Assembly (NCBI RefSeq): GCF_002116905.1
Contig: NZ_CP015118.1
Location: forward strand, 1,054,001-1,118,000
Length of the DNA: 64,000 bases
Direction of reading: 5' to 3'
Origin: Piscinibacter gummiphilus
GTDB taxonomy: Bacteria; Pseudomonadota; Gammaproteobacteria; Burkholderiales; Burkholderiaceae_C
Positions 42,780 to 51,175 of the stretch are shown here, piece by piece. The notes under the pieces are model-generated. The model saw only the letters and a list, made by a program, of their open reading frames with translations, was not told the origin of the DNA and made no database searches. Every line of letters starts with the position of its first letter. Positions within the stretch are counted from its first letter, which is position 1. The position numbers and the translations under genes were made by a program.

Positions 42780-43226
42780 TCAGCGCGCAGCGGCAGGCTT
42801 CTTCCTGTCGCCTTCGTCGGCCGGCGCCCCCTTGAACGGCACCGTCAGCCCGTCGTCACGGCCCCGCTTCTTTTTCTTCGCCACCTTGCCGGACGTCTTC
42901 CGGTCCTCGGACTCGGCGACCCGTGTCACCGGGATCAGGCCCGGTGCACGCACCCGCGCGGCCTCGAGGCGTTCCCGTGCCGCCGCCATGCTGTCGGCCG
43001 CCGCGGCGGTGCGCCGGACCGCGTCTTGCGCTTCGGCGCGCTGGCCGGCGTCGCGGGTGTCGCTCACGTCCAGTGCGCGGCCCTCCCCGGCGGGGCAGGG
43101 GATCTGCGAGAACGTGCGGCCTTCGGGACCGCAGCGGTAGATGGTGGCGGCGTGACCGGTGGCGGCGAGCCCCGCGAGGCACACGGCCAGGGCCGCGAGG
43201 CCGCGGGCGACGGCGAAGCCACGCAT
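42780..43226 (-). CDS. DUF4124-like secreted protein
   Basis: 148 residues. Signal peptide at residues 1-27 (ends ATGHA), then a short domain with IYRCGPEGRTFSQIPCPAGEG, the two-cysteine pattern of DUF4124-like proteins. A charged Ala/Arg helix (about residues 60-95) and a very basic Lys/Arg tail follow. Function unknown; probably periplasmic. It follows pth by 13 bp and is likely co-transcribed. Confidence 0.75.
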   Translation of the reverse strand: MRGFAVARGLAALAVCLAGLAATGHAATIYRCGPEGRTFSQIPCPAGEGRALDVSDTRDAGQRAEAQDAVRRTAAAADSMAAARERLEAARVRAPGLIPVTRVAESEDRKTSGKVAKKKKRGRDDGLTVPFKGAPADEGDRKKPAAAR

Positions 43227-43239
43227 GTCGCCGCGCCGA

Positions 43240-43884
43240 TCAGGTGGAGGGCGTTTCGCCGGCCGGGGCCGCGGGCTTGCCGACCCCCTCGGGCCGGGGC
43301 GGCTTCGGGCGCGGCGGCTTCGCGTTGATCTTCATGTTCGCACGCTCCATGTTGGCTTCGAGCAGCAGGTCGAGTGCCGGCAGGGTGCGGTGGATGCACT
43401 CGTGGATGGCGTCGCGCGCTTCCGGCTTGGGCTTGCGCAGCACGTAGTCGACCACCTCGGCCTTCACGCCGGGATGGCCGATGCCGAGGCGCAGCCGCCA
43501 GTAGTCGGGGGTGCCGAGTTGCGCGTGGATGTCGCGCAGTCCGTTGTGGCCGGCGTGGCCGCCGCCGAACTTGATCTTGACCTGGCCCGGGAGCAGGTCG
43601 AGTTCGTCGTGGGCCACCAGCACCTCGTTGGGCGCGATCTTGAAGAAGCGGGCGAGGGCGGCCACCGACTTGCCGGAGAGGTTCATGTAGGTCTGCGGCT
43701 CGAGCAGCCACAGCGGGCCCTCCTGGCGGTTCACCCGGGCGACGAGCCCGAAGTAGCTGCGCTCGGGCACGAGCGTGGCCTTGAGTTCGCGCGCCACGGC
43801 GTCGATCCACCAGAACCCCGCGTTGTGGTTCGTGGCCTCGTATTCCGCCCCGGGGTTGCCGAGGCCTACCAACAGTCGAATCAT
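43240..43884 (-). CDS. pth: Peptidyl-tRNA hydrolase
   Basis: 214 residues. LLVGLGNPGAEYEATNHNAG contains the catalytic His and Asn contacts, LWLLEPQTYMNLSGKSV and VAHDELDLLPGQVKIKFGG the other active-site segments. It frees tRNA from stalled peptidyl-tRNA. The C-terminal 20 residues are a Lys/Pro/Arg-rich extension. The usual neighbour rplY is separated from it here by two YeeE/YedE genes. GATAAT lies 6 nt before ATG 43884, hinting at its own promoter and a leaderless mRNA. Confidence 0.96.
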   Translation of the reverse strand: MIRLLVGLGNPGAEYEATNHNAGFWWIDAVARELKATLVPERSYFGLVARVNRQEGPLWLLEPQTYMNLSGKSVAALARFFKIAPNEVLVAHDELDLLPGQVKIKFGGGHAGHNGLRDIHAQLGTPDYWRLRLGIGHPGVKAEVVDYVLRKPKPEARDAIHECIHRTLPALDLLLEANMERANMKINAKPPRPKPPRPEGVGKPAAPAGETPST

Positions 43885-43890
43885 GGCGAC

Positions 43891-43896
43891 ATTATC
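43891..43896 (-). promoter_or_regulatory. GATAAT box 6 nt before pth start
   Basis: On the minus strand GATAAT-GTCGCC-ATG. A normal -10 here would start transcription at about the A of ATG. No -35 is clear. Confidence 0.4.
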
Positions 43897-43939
43897 GGTG
43901 CTGGATCCCGGGAGGGCGGTGCCGATCCGCCCTCGAAAC

Positions 43940-44362
43940 TCAGGTCCTGCGCCGCCGGTCGATCCACTCGAACAGCCCCATCCCCACCAGCATCGCGGCC
44001 ACGAAGAGCAGGGCCTTCGAGTGGCCCATCACCATCGCGACGAGCGCCGGCCCCGGGCAGAACCCCGCCAGGCCCCAGCCGGCGCCGAACAGCAGGCCGC
44101 CCGCGACGAGCCGCCGGTCGATGTGCCGGGCCGTGGGCAGCTTCATCGCCGAACCCAGCAGCGAGACGGAGCGCGGGCGGGCGATGGTGAAGCCCACGAG
44201 GCCCACGGCGATCGCGCCGCCCATCACGAGGGCCAGCGACGGGTCCCAGCGGCCCGCGAGGTCCAGGAAGGCGAGCACCTTCGCCGGGTCGGTCATGCCG
44301 GAGAGGATCAGGCCGAGGCCGAACACGAGGCCGGCCGCGAAGGCGGAGAGCAGGAGGGCCAT
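43940..44362 (-). CDS. YeeE/YedE-family transport protein, DUF6691 half
   Basis: 140 residues, four hydrophobic segments. LVFGLGLILSGMTDPAKVLAF and the conserved LLFGAGWGLAGFCPGPALVA with its essential-looking Cys mark the second half of a split YeeE/YedE (TsuA-like) protein. Characterised full-length members carry thiosulfate or sulfur across the inner membrane; this branch, in two short proteins, is linked to sulfide and thiosulfate handling. Partner gene is 10 bp upstream; ATG 44362 follows AAGGA. Confidence 0.85.
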   Translation of the reverse strand: MALLLSAFAAGLVFGLGLILSGMTDPAKVLAFLDLAGRWDPSLALVMGGAIAVGLVGFTIARPRSVSLLGSAMKLPTARHIDRRLVAGGLLFGAGWGLAGFCPGPALVAMVMGHSKALLFVAAMLVGMGLFEWIDRRRRT

Positions 44363-44372
44363 GGCGTGTCCT

Positions 44373-44807
44373 TCAGCCGGCGAACAGGTGGCGGATCACC
44401 CAGACCGCCACGAAGCCCGCGGCCATGAAGGCGAGGGTGGCCACGAGCGAACGTGGCGACAGGCGCGAGAGGCCGCACACGCCGTGGCCGCTGGTGCAGC
44501 CGGACCCGAGGCGCGTGCCGAAGCCGACCAGCAGGCCCGCGGCGACGGTGGCCGACGTGCCGGCGTCGATCGTCACCGGCGGCCAGGCCGTCACGGCCCG
44601 CCACAGCCACGGCGCGGCGAACAGACCCAGCAGGAACACCACGCGCCACGCGGTGTCGCCGCGCGCCGGGGGCAGCAGTCCACCGAGCACCCCGCTGATG
44701 CCCGCGATGCGGCCGTTCAGCAGCACGAACATCGTGGCGGCCAGGCCGATCAGGGCGCCGCCGGCGAGGGCGGTCCAGGGGGTGAAGGCATTCCAGTCGA
44801 GGGTCAT
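44373..44807 (-). CDS. YeeE/YedE-family transport protein, first half
   Basis: 144 residues from ATG 44807, which follows AGGAG. LIGLAATMFVLLNGRIAGISG and FGTRLGSGCTSGHGVCGLSR are the family signatures; the latter carries the conserved GSGCTSGHG cysteine on the transport path. Together with the DUF6691 gene it probably forms the complete transporter. Both lie between rplY and pth, which are usually adjacent, and downstream of the rplY terminator, so they probably have their own promoter. Confidence 0.88.
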   Translation of the reverse strand: MTLDWNAFTPWTALAGGALIGLAATMFVLLNGRIAGISGVLGGLLPPARGDTAWRVVFLLGLFAAPWLWRAVTAWPPVTIDAGTSATVAAGLLVGFGTRLGSGCTSGHGVCGLSRLSPRSLVATLAFMAAGFVAVWVIRHLFAG

Positions 44808-44848
44808 GGCGGGATCTCCTGCGGCATGGTGGCACACCGGGCACGGAC

Positions 44849-44876
44849 GAAAAAAAGCCCCGCCGAGGCGGGGCTT
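44849..44876 (-). terminator. Intrinsic terminator of rplY
   Basis: On the minus strand AAGCCCCGC, loop CTCG, GCGGGGC and then an eight-base T-run (44849-44856 as A's on plus). Strong. Confidence 0.9.
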
Positions 44877-44898
44877 CTCAGATGCCCGAAGGCTCTTC

Positions 44899-45543
44899 TT
44901 ATTTCTTGTTCTGCTTTTCGGACTTCTTGCCCTTGCCAGCCGGAGCGGCGGGGGCAGCGACGACCGGAGCGATCTCGGCTTCTTCGACCGGGACCGAGGT
45001 CGACACGATCACCGGGTTCGGCTTGCCTTGCGTCACGACCTTGACGCCGGCGGGCAGCTTCAGGTCGCTGACGTGCAGGGCCTGGCCCTTGGTCAGTTCG
45101 CCGAGTTCGACGGTCAGGAACTCGGGCAGGGCCTTGGCCAGGCACGAGATGCGGAGTTCGGTGACGACGTGGTTCACCAGGCACTTGTCGGTCTTGACGG
45201 CCGGCGAGTTTTCTTCGTTCACGAAGTGCAGGGGCACCTTCTTGACGATCATCGTGGTGGCGTCGACGCGCTGGAAGTCGATGTGCAGCACGATCTGGCG
45301 GAAGGGGTGCAGCTGGTAGTCACGGAGCAGCACTTGCTCGGACTTGCCGTTCAGTTCCATGTCGAGGATCGACGAGTGGAACGCTTCCTTCTTCAGCGCG
45401 TGGAACAGCGCGTTGTGATCGAGTTCGATCAGCGACGGGGTGGCGGCGCCACCGTAGACGATGCCAGGCACCTTGTCGGCGTTGCGCAGGCGGCGGCTCG
45501 CTCCGGTCCCCTGCAGCTTGCGCTCGAAAGCAACAAATTTCAT
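44899..45543 (-). CDS. rplY: 50S ribosomal protein L25 (general stress protein Ctc form)
   Basis: 214 residues, the long Ctc/TL5 form with an N-terminal 5S rRNA-binding domain (VAFERKLQGTGASRRLRNAD, then VPGIVYGG) and a C-terminal beta domain. The C-terminal tail is Ala/Pro/Lys-rich (GKGKKSEKQNKK). Start ATG 45543 follows GGAG. It lies 95 bp downstream of prs; a GGGCC hairpin in that gap (near 45590) may mark a processing site. Confidence 0.95.
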   Translation of the reverse strand: MKFVAFERKLQGTGASRRLRNADKVPGIVYGGAATPSLIELDHNALFHALKKEAFHSSILDMELNGKSEQVLLRDYQLHPFRQIVLHIDFQRVDATTMIVKKVPLHFVNEENSPAVKTDKCLVNHVVTELRISCLAKALPEFLTVELGELTKGQALHVSDLKLPAGVKVVTQGKPNPVIVSTSVPVEEAEIAPVVAAPAAPAGKGKKSEKQNKK

Positions 45544-45638
45544 GGTTTGCTCCAAATAGGAAGACGCCCGCGACCAGGCGTCGAAGTGGGCCTTGCGGCC
45601 CGCGAAAGACAGCGCCTGTCGGCACCGCCGTGTGCGGA

Positions 45639-46601
45639 TCAGAAGTTGTTGTTCTGCTCCGCGAACAGGGACGTCACCGACTCACCGTCGGAGATGCGAC
45701 GGATGGTTTCGGCGAACAGGAACGCGACCGACAGCTGGCGCACCTTCGGGCAGGCCTTGCCGTCTTCGCTCAGCGGGATGGTGTTGGTGATCACCACTTC
45801 GTCGAGCTGCGAACCCTTGATGCGTTCGATGGCCGGGCCCGAGAACACGGCGTGCGTGCAGTAGGCGTACACGCTCTTCGCGCCACGCTCCTTCAGCACC
45901 TCGGCGGCCTTCACGAGGGTGCCGGCGGTGTCGATCATGTCGTCCATGATCACGCAGTTGCGGTTCTCGATGTCGCCGATGACGTGCATCACTTCGGACA
46001 CGTTGGCCTTCGGGCGGCGCTTGTCGATGATGGCCAGGTCGCAGCCGAGCTGCTTGGCCAGCGCACGGGCGCGCACCACACCGCCGACGTCGGGCGACAC
46101 CACGACCAGGTCGGGGTAGCGCTTGCTCTGCACGTCGGCCAGCAGCACGGGCGACGCGTAGATGTTGTCGACGGGGATGTTGAAGAAGCCCTGGATCTGG
46201 TCGGCGTGCAGGTCCATCGTGAGCAGGCGCTCGACACCGACGGCTTCCAGCATGTTGGCCACGACCTTCGCGCTGATGGGCACGCGGGTGGAACGCGGGC
46301 GGCGGTCCTGGCGGGCATAGCCGAAGTAGGGAATCACGGCCGTGACGCGGCGGGCGGAGGCCCGCTTCAGCGCGTCGACCATGATGCACAGTTCCATCAG
46401 GTTCTCGTTCGTGGGCGCGCACGTGGGCTGCACGACGAAGATGTCGCGCGCACGCACGTTCTGCTGGATCTCGATGGCGACTTCACCATCGGAGAACCGG
46501 CCGACCGAAGCCTTGCCGAGTTCGATGCCCAGGTGCGAGGCCATTTCCTGCGCGAGGGCGGGGTTGGCGTTGCCGGTGAACAGAACGGTATTGAAAAGCA
46601 C
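45639..46601 (-). CDS. prs: Ribose-phosphate pyrophosphokinase
   Basis: 320 residues. GTG 46601 follows GGAGG and gives the expected VLFNTVLFTGNANPALAQEM start; the frame remains open to 46658, but that extension is not family-like. GRFSDGEVAIEIQQNVR, YFGYARQDRRPRSTRVPISA (ATP), VVVSPDVGGVVRARALA and the PRPP loop VIMDDMIDTAGT are present. Makes PRPP for purine, pyrimidine, NAD and histidine synthesis. Confidence 0.96.
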   Translation of the reverse strand: MLFNTVLFTGNANPALAQEMASHLGIELGKASVGRFSDGEVAIEIQQNVRARDIFVVQPTCAPTNENLMELCIMVDALKRASARRVTAVIPYFGYARQDRRPRSTRVPISAKVVANMLEAVGVERLLTMDLHADQIQGFFNIPVDNIYASPVLLADVQSKRYPDLVVVSPDVGGVVRARALAKQLGCDLAIIDKRRPKANVSEVMHVIGDIENRNCVIMDDMIDTAGTLVKAAEVLKERGAKSVYAYCTHAVFSGPAIERIKGSQLDEVVITNTIPLSEDGKACPKVRQLSVAFLFAETIRRISDGESVTSLFAEQNNNF

Positions 46602-46723
46602 ATTCCCTCCGTCGGGGCTGGTTTGGGGCGCATTCGCGGGCACAGCGCGCCCTTTCATTTCAGCTGCGGTGTGCCACCGGGTGGCACGGGAACCATGACG
46701 AAAAATTCGTCACCCATATCGAC

Positions 46724-46776
46724 AAAAAGAGCCTCAGCGCATCGGTCCGGCGGACCGCTCACTGAAGCTCTTTTTT
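46724..46776 (-). terminator. Bidirectional terminator between tRNA-Gln and prs
   Basis: Stem GAGCTTCAG / CTGAGGCTC (one G-U pair), with an inner CGGTCC/GGACCG stem, flanked by T-runs on both strands: 46771-46776 on plus, 46724-46728 read on minus. It ends the ispE-tRNA transcript and implies prs has its own promoter in the remaining gap 46602-46723. Confidence 0.8.
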
Positions 46777-46785
46777 CTAATTCAG

Positions 46786-46862
46786 TGGCAGGGGAAGAAG
46801 GATTCGAACCTTCGCATGTCGGAATCAAAATCCGATGCCTTAACCAACTTGGCGACTCCCCT
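46786..46862 (-). tRNA. tRNA-Gln (anticodon UUG)
   Basis: 77 nt including a genome-encoded CCA. Acceptor AGGGGAG/TTCCCCT, D arm with GTTGGTTAAGGC, anticodon loop TTTTGAT giving UUG, T arm GAAGG-TTCGAAT-CCTTC, discriminator G. It lies downstream of ispE, its conserved place in betaproteobacteria. Confidence 0.95.
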
Positions 46863-46900
46863 ACACAGGCTGCCTGCTTTCGCAAGCGGCCCAAAACTTT

Positions 46901-47779
46901 TCAGTCGGAAGCCCAACCCCTCAGGGGATGTTCCTCCAGACTCCGGCACATTCTTCCAACCCAACCCTCCGGCAAATCGGAAGGAAGGGACGCCAGTGGC
47001 TGGTGTCCTGTGCCTGCCCTGGCGAACACGGCACTGCCGGAACCGGTCATGCGGCTGTTGCCGAACCGTTCCTGCAGAACCCGGGCCACTTTCGTGACTT
47101 CGGGGCATTCAGACTCTGCCGGAGGCTGCATCACATTGATGCCGTATCCGTCTAGAAGGCTTTGAATGCCTGCATCAACCAGGAAGCCCGCTACTTTATC
47201 AGGTTTGTTGTCGCGCGCCAAGAGCGGACTCGCAAAAATCGCACGGGTTTCGATGCCAGCCGCCGGTTTGACCACCGCGAGCCATTGCCGCGGCAGGGCC
47301 AGCGGGGTCAGGACCTCGCCCACGCCTTCCACGAAGGCATTCTGGCCGCCGATGAAAAAGGGCACGTCGGCCCCGAGCGACAACCCCAGTGCCATCAGGC
47401 GTTCACGGGACCAGCCGAGGTCCCACAGCCGGTTCAGCGCGAGCAGCGTGCTGGCCGCGTCCGAACTGCCGCCGCCCATGCCGGCGCCCCACGGCACCTG
47501 CTTGTCGATGCTGATGTCGGCGCCGAACGACGTGCCCGAGGCGGCCCGCAGCGCGCGGGCGGCGCGCAGGCACAGGTCGTCGGCGGGCAGGGGGGCGGTG
47601 AGGTCGTGGCGCTGCAGCCGGCCATCGGCGCGGCGCTCGAAGTGCAGCGTGTCGGCCCAGTCGATCAGCACGAAGACGGACTGCAGCAGGTGATAGCCGT
47701 CGGCCCGCCGCCCCACGATGTGCAGGAACAGGTTCAGCTTGGCCGGGGCGGCCACGTCGGTCAGGGTCATCGCGCTCAT
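46901..47779 (-). CDS. ispE: 4-diphosphocytidyl-2-C-methyl-D-erythritol kinase
   Basis: 292 residues, GHMP kinase. APAKLNLFLHIVGRRADGYH at the N-terminus, ATP loop VPWGAGMGGGSSDAASTLLA, and GLSLGADVPFFIGGQNAFVEG. The C-terminal GNSRMTGSGSAVFA is the third GHMP motif. Fourth step of the MEP isoprenoid route. ATG 47779 overlaps the lolB stop by 4 bp; ATG 47770 is an alternative. Confidence 0.96.
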   Translation of the reverse strand: MSAMTLTDVAAPAKLNLFLHIVGRRADGYHLLQSVFVLIDWADTLHFERRADGRLQRHDLTAPLPADDLCLRAARALRAASGTSFGADISIDKQVPWGAGMGGGSSDAASTLLALNRLWDLGWSRERLMALGLSLGADVPFFIGGQNAFVEGVGEVLTPLALPRQWLAVVKPAAGIETRAIFASPLLARDNKPDKVAGFLVDAGIQSLLDGYGINVMQPPAESECPEVTKVARVLQERFGNSRMTGSGSAVFARAGTGHQPLASLPSDLPEGWVGRMCRSLEEHPLRGWASD

Positions 47780-48309
47780 CGGTCGACCTGGGCGCGGACG
47801 GTCACCAGCGGCGGCGCGGCCCGCTGCGCGACCACGAGGCCGTCGCCGAAGCGGCCCAGGCGCACGGCCCAGCCGAGCTGGTCGAAGCCGGGTTCGGTGG
47901 GCGGCGTGGTGGCCTGGCTGGGCGCGCCGGACCAGGGGCGGCCGCGCAGCCAGTCGAAGAGGGCGGCCACGGGCAGGCTTTCGCCCAGCATCTCGCGGGT
48001 GAGTTCGTCGAGGTTGCCGAACGTCGATTCGCCGTCGGACGTGACCAGGCGGGCGCCCTCGGGCGACCAGTCGGCCTGCGCGATCATCGTGCCGAGCGGG
48101 CTCGTGAGGCTCATGCGGCCGGCCGGCGGGCTGCCCGCGAGTTCGAACCCGGCCGTGACCGACCGCGCGGGCTGGCCGGCGCTCGCGTCCACCTTCACGG
48201 CCAGGCGGCCCGAGAGGCTGTCGCCGGGCGGTGCGGGCGGTTGCACGGTGGTGCACGCCGACACCACCGCCGCCGCGGCGGCGGCCATCGCGACGCGCCG
48301 ACGGATCAC
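47776..48309 (-). CDS. lolB: Outer membrane lipoprotein insertion protein LolB
   Basis: 177 residues from GTG 48309, overlapping the TPR gene stop. Lipobox VVSAC with Cys19. The unclosed beta-barrel segments include LSGRLAVKVDAS, AGFELAGSPPAGRMSLTSPLG and WLRGRPW. LolB takes lipoproteins from LolA and inserts them in the outer membrane. The TPR-lolB-ispE order is conserved in betaproteobacteria. Confidence 0.9.
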   Translation of the reverse strand: MIRRRVAMAAAAAAVVSACTTVQPPAPPGDSLSGRLAVKVDASAGQPARSVTAGFELAGSPPAGRMSLTSPLGTMIAQADWSPEGARLVTSDGESTFGNLDELTREMLGESLPVAALFDWLRGRPWSGAPSQATTPPTEPGFDQLGWAVRLGRFGDGLVVAQRAAPPLVTVRAQVDR

Positions 48310-50144
48310 AGGTCGACCTTCAGGCGGGCGAGGGTGTCGCGCAGCACGTCGTTCGTGGCATCGCGGGCGCGCACCTCGCGCAGGATGCGGCGGGCCTCGT
48401 CGCGCTGGCCGGTGACCCACAGCAGTTCGCCGAGGTGCACGCCGATCTCGACGTCGGGGCGCAGGCGGTAGGCCTGGCGCAGCAGGCGCAGCGCCTCCTG
48501 TGAATTGCCGAGGCGGTACTCGACCCAGCCGAGGCTGTCGGTGATGAACGGCTCGTTGGGAGACAGCTCGAGCGCCTTGACGATCAGTTCGCGCGCCTCG
48601 GGCAGGCGCAGGTTGCGTTCGGCGAGCGAGTAGCCGAGGGCGTTGTACGCATGGTGATGGTCGGGGCGGATCTCGATCACCTTGCGCAGCAGCCGCTCCA
48701 TGTCCTCGAGGCGGTTGAGCTTCTCGGCCATCATGGCCTGCTGGTACAGCAACTCCGAATCGTTCGGGTACTTCCGGTTCGCCTCGGCGAACACGGCCTC
48801 GGCCTGGGCCCATTGCTTCGCGTCGCTGTAGAGCTGGGCCTCGAGCACGAGCTTCGTGCGCGCCGCTTCGGGCGTGTCTTCCGGGGCCTTGCGGACGAGG
48901 TCCACGGCCTGCTTGAGCTTGCCCTGCTTGGCCAGCAGCTCGGCACGGCGGGCCGTCACGTCCAGCGCGCGCTGGGGGTCGGTGACCTTCGCGAGCCAGC
49001 CCTCGGCGCCCGCGTAGTCGCGCTGCATCTCGGCGGCGCGTGCCAGCAGGAAATAGGCTTGCGCCACGCTCTGGTCGGTGGGGCTGTCGTCATCGTCGTC
49101 GTCGCCCGCGGCGAGCACGATGGGCGACTGCGTGCCGGTGGCCGGGGCCGTGGCGACGATGGAGCCGTCGCGCAGGCCGGCGAGGTAGCGGTAGACCGTG
49201 GTGGTGGCCTCGGCCGGCTTCTTCAGTTCGAGCTGCAGCGCGGCGAGGGTGACCCACGGCGCGGCGATCTGCGGGTCGCGGCGCGTGACTTCGTCGAGCT
49301 GCGCGGCGGCCTCGGCGTAGCGGTGCATCGAACTCAGCACGCGGGCGTACAGGATGCGGATGGCCGAGCCCTGCGGACGCACCTTCAGGTGGTCGACCAC
49401 GATCGCGTCGGCCTCGGGGTGGCTCACCAGCAGTTCCATGGCCAGCAGCGCGGGCGTCTCGGCGGCGGGGTCCTGCTGGTGGGCGGCGCGGGTGAGTTCG
49501 AGCGCACGTGCGGTGTCGCCGGCGGCCGCCATCATGCGGGCAAGGGCGATGCTCGCGCCGACCCGGGTCTCGGGCTTGGCGACCCACGGCGTCAGCACCG
49601 GCTCGAGCAGCTGGGCGTTCGCCTTGCGGTCGCGGTTGCGCGCGAACAGGCGGGGGATCGACGCGAAGGTGCCGGCACGGTCCTCGGGCGGGGTCAGGTC
49701 GAGCATCGCACGCGTGGCGGTGGCGGCCTCGGGGAAGCGGTCGAGCGCCAGCAGCAGCTGCACCTCGTAGCGCGTGGCCTGCACCGACGTCGGGATGGCG
49801 TTGCGCCAGGCCTGGACGGCGGACAGCGCGGCGGGGCCGTCGCCCATCTCGGATGCGAGGCCCACGGAACGGCGGAACAGCGATTCGTCGAGCGAGCGCC
49901 GGGCCGCCTCCAGCATCATCTGGTACGCGAGGCCCTTCTGGCCGGAGCGGGCCTCGAGTTCGGCCACGAACAGCTGCGTGAACATGCGCGCGTTCAGCGG
50001 CGAGTTGTTCACCACGGCGGGCGGGGCGTCGTCCGCGTCGGGGTCGGTGGGGGCGGCCGCCGCCTGCGCGCGTGCCGCGGGGGCAAGCGCCAGCGAACAG
50101 GCCAGGGCGAGCGCTGCACGAGAAATTGGGGAGAAGGCCCGCAT
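48306..50144 (-). CDS. TPR-repeat periplasmic protein
   Basis: 612 residues. Signal peptide residues 1-27 (ends PAARA), then at least ten helical TPR-like units along the whole length, the last ones best: AYNALGYSLAERNLRLPEA, ITDSLGWVEYRLGNSQEALR and VEIGVHLGELLWVTGQRDEA. A run of six Asp (about residue 355) forms an acidic linker. Start ATG 50144 follows AGGAG. Family members precede lolB and may help lipoprotein or outer-membrane assembly; that role is inferred from position. Confidence 0.88.
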   Translation of the reverse strand: MRAFSPISRAALALACSLALAPAARAQAAAAPTDPDADDAPPAVVNNSPLNARMFTQLFVAELEARSGQKGLAYQMMLEAARRSLDESLFRRSVGLASEMGDGPAALSAVQAWRNAIPTSVQATRYEVQLLLALDRFPEAATATRAMLDLTPPEDRAGTFASIPRLFARNRDRKANAQLLEPVLTPWVAKPETRVGASIALARMMAAAGDTARALELTRAAHQQDPAAETPALLAMELLVSHPEADAIVVDHLKVRPQGSAIRILYARVLSSMHRYAEAAAQLDEVTRRDPQIAAPWVTLAALQLELKKPAEATTTVYRYLAGLRDGSIVATAPATGTQSPIVLAAGDDDDDDSPTDQSVAQAYFLLARAAEMQRDYAGAEGWLAKVTDPQRALDVTARRAELLAKQGKLKQAVDLVRKAPEDTPEAARTKLVLEAQLYSDAKQWAQAEAVFAEANRKYPNDSELLYQQAMMAEKLNRLEDMERLLRKVIEIRPDHHHAYNALGYSLAERNLRLPEARELIVKALELSPNEPFITDSLGWVEYRLGNSQEALRLLRQAYRLRPDVEIGVHLGELLWVTGQRDEARRILREVRARDATNDVLRDTLARLKVDL

Positions 50145-50213
50145 GAATGCTCCTGTATGCGTGATCGATTCTAGTGTCACGTCCCGGCCGGCGTCTGCGG
50201 CGCCCCGGCTCGC

Positions 50214-50219
50214 CATAAT
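50214..50219 (+). promoter_or_regulatory. CATAAT box 6 nt before mutM start
   Basis: CATAAT-CGAGGC-ATG. If it is the -10, the mutM transcript would begin at or near the start codon; GAGG in the spacer could instead be a ribosome site. Confidence 0.35.
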
Positions 50220-50225
50220 CGAGGC

Positions 50226-51041
50226 ATGCCGGAACTGCCCGAAGTCGAAACCACCCGCGCGAGCCTGGCCCCGCGCATCGCCGGCGCCGTGGTCACGGGC
50301 GTGCGCCTCGGCAAGCCGCTGCGCTGGCCGCTCGGCTGCGACCCCGACAGCCTCGTGGACCGCACCGTGGGCGAGGCCACCCGCCGCGGCAAGTACCTGT
50401 GGCTGCCGCTCACCGGCGGCGGCCTGCTGATGCACCTGGGCATGTCGGGCTCCCTTGCGTTCCGCGATGCCGTGCCCGAGCCGGCCGCGCACGATCACTT
50501 CGACCTGCTCACCACCCGGGGCACCCTCCGTCTGACCGATCCCAGGCGATTTGGTGCCGTGGTCTGGTCGAACGCGCTCGACCAGGACCCCGCCCTCAAG
50601 CTGCTGTCCGGCCTGGGCCTCGAACCCTTCGACCCCGCCTTCACCGGCGCCTACCTGCACGACGCGCTGAAACGCCGCCGCATCGCCGTGAAGCTCGCGC
50701 TGCTGTCGGGTGACATCGTGGTGGGCGCCGGCAACATCTACGCCTGCGAGGCCCTCTTCGCCGCCGGCATCGACCCGCGCCTGCCCGCCAACAAGGTCAG
50801 CCGCCCCCGCGCCGAGCGCCTCGCCGAGGCCGTGCGCACCATCCTCGCCCGTGCCCTGGCCCTGGGCGGCACCACGCTGCGCGACTTCAAGGACACCCAC
50901 GGCATGGCCGGCGCCTTCCAGGACCAGGCCAGGGCGTATGGCCGCGAAGGCGACCCGTGCACCGTCTGCGGAACCCCCATCCGGAGAATCACCCAGGCCG
51001 CCCGCTCCACCTTCTTCTGCCCGTCCTGCCAGAAAAGATAG
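50226..51041 (+). CDS. mutM: Formamidopyrimidine-DNA glycosylase
   Basis: 271 residues. Pro2-Glu3 of MPELPEVETTR are catalytic; HLGMSGSLAF and DPRRFGAVVW are the middle motifs; GAGNIYACEALFAAGIDPR is the H2TH region, and the C-terminal CTVCGTPI then FFCPSCQ is the zinc finger. Excises 8-oxoguanine. Divergent from the TPR gene; mutY lies one gene downstream, so both 8-oxoG repair glycosylases flank the dynamin-like gene. Confidence 0.97.
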   Translation: MPELPEVETTRASLAPRIAGAVVTGVRLGKPLRWPLGCDPDSLVDRTVGEATRRGKYLWLPLTGGGLLMHLGMSGSLAFRDAVPEPAAHDHFDLLTTRGTLRLTDPRRFGAVVWSNALDQDPALKLLSGLGLEPFDPAFTGAYLHDALKRRRIAVKLALLSGDIVVGAGNIYACEALFAAGIDPRLPANKVSRPRAERLAEAVRTILARALALGGTTLRDFKDTHGMAGAFQDQARAYGREGDPCTVCGTPIRRITQAARSTFFCPSCQKR

Positions 51042-51175
51042 GCAAAGACGGTGGCCAGTGGGGAAATCCGCACGGTCCGGCGGCCCCGAGGGTGACCAAG
51101 TGTTTCGACGGGGGCGGCGGGCATGCCCCTTGCGATACCATGGCCGACGCTTACCTGCCGGGCCCGTCCATTTCC

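Noticed and set aside
51140..51175. Upstream ATG 51140 as start of the dynamin-like protein
   Set aside because: It directly abuts a GATACC -10-like box and adds a non-conserved 12-residue leader; ATG 51176 is preferred, though not proven.
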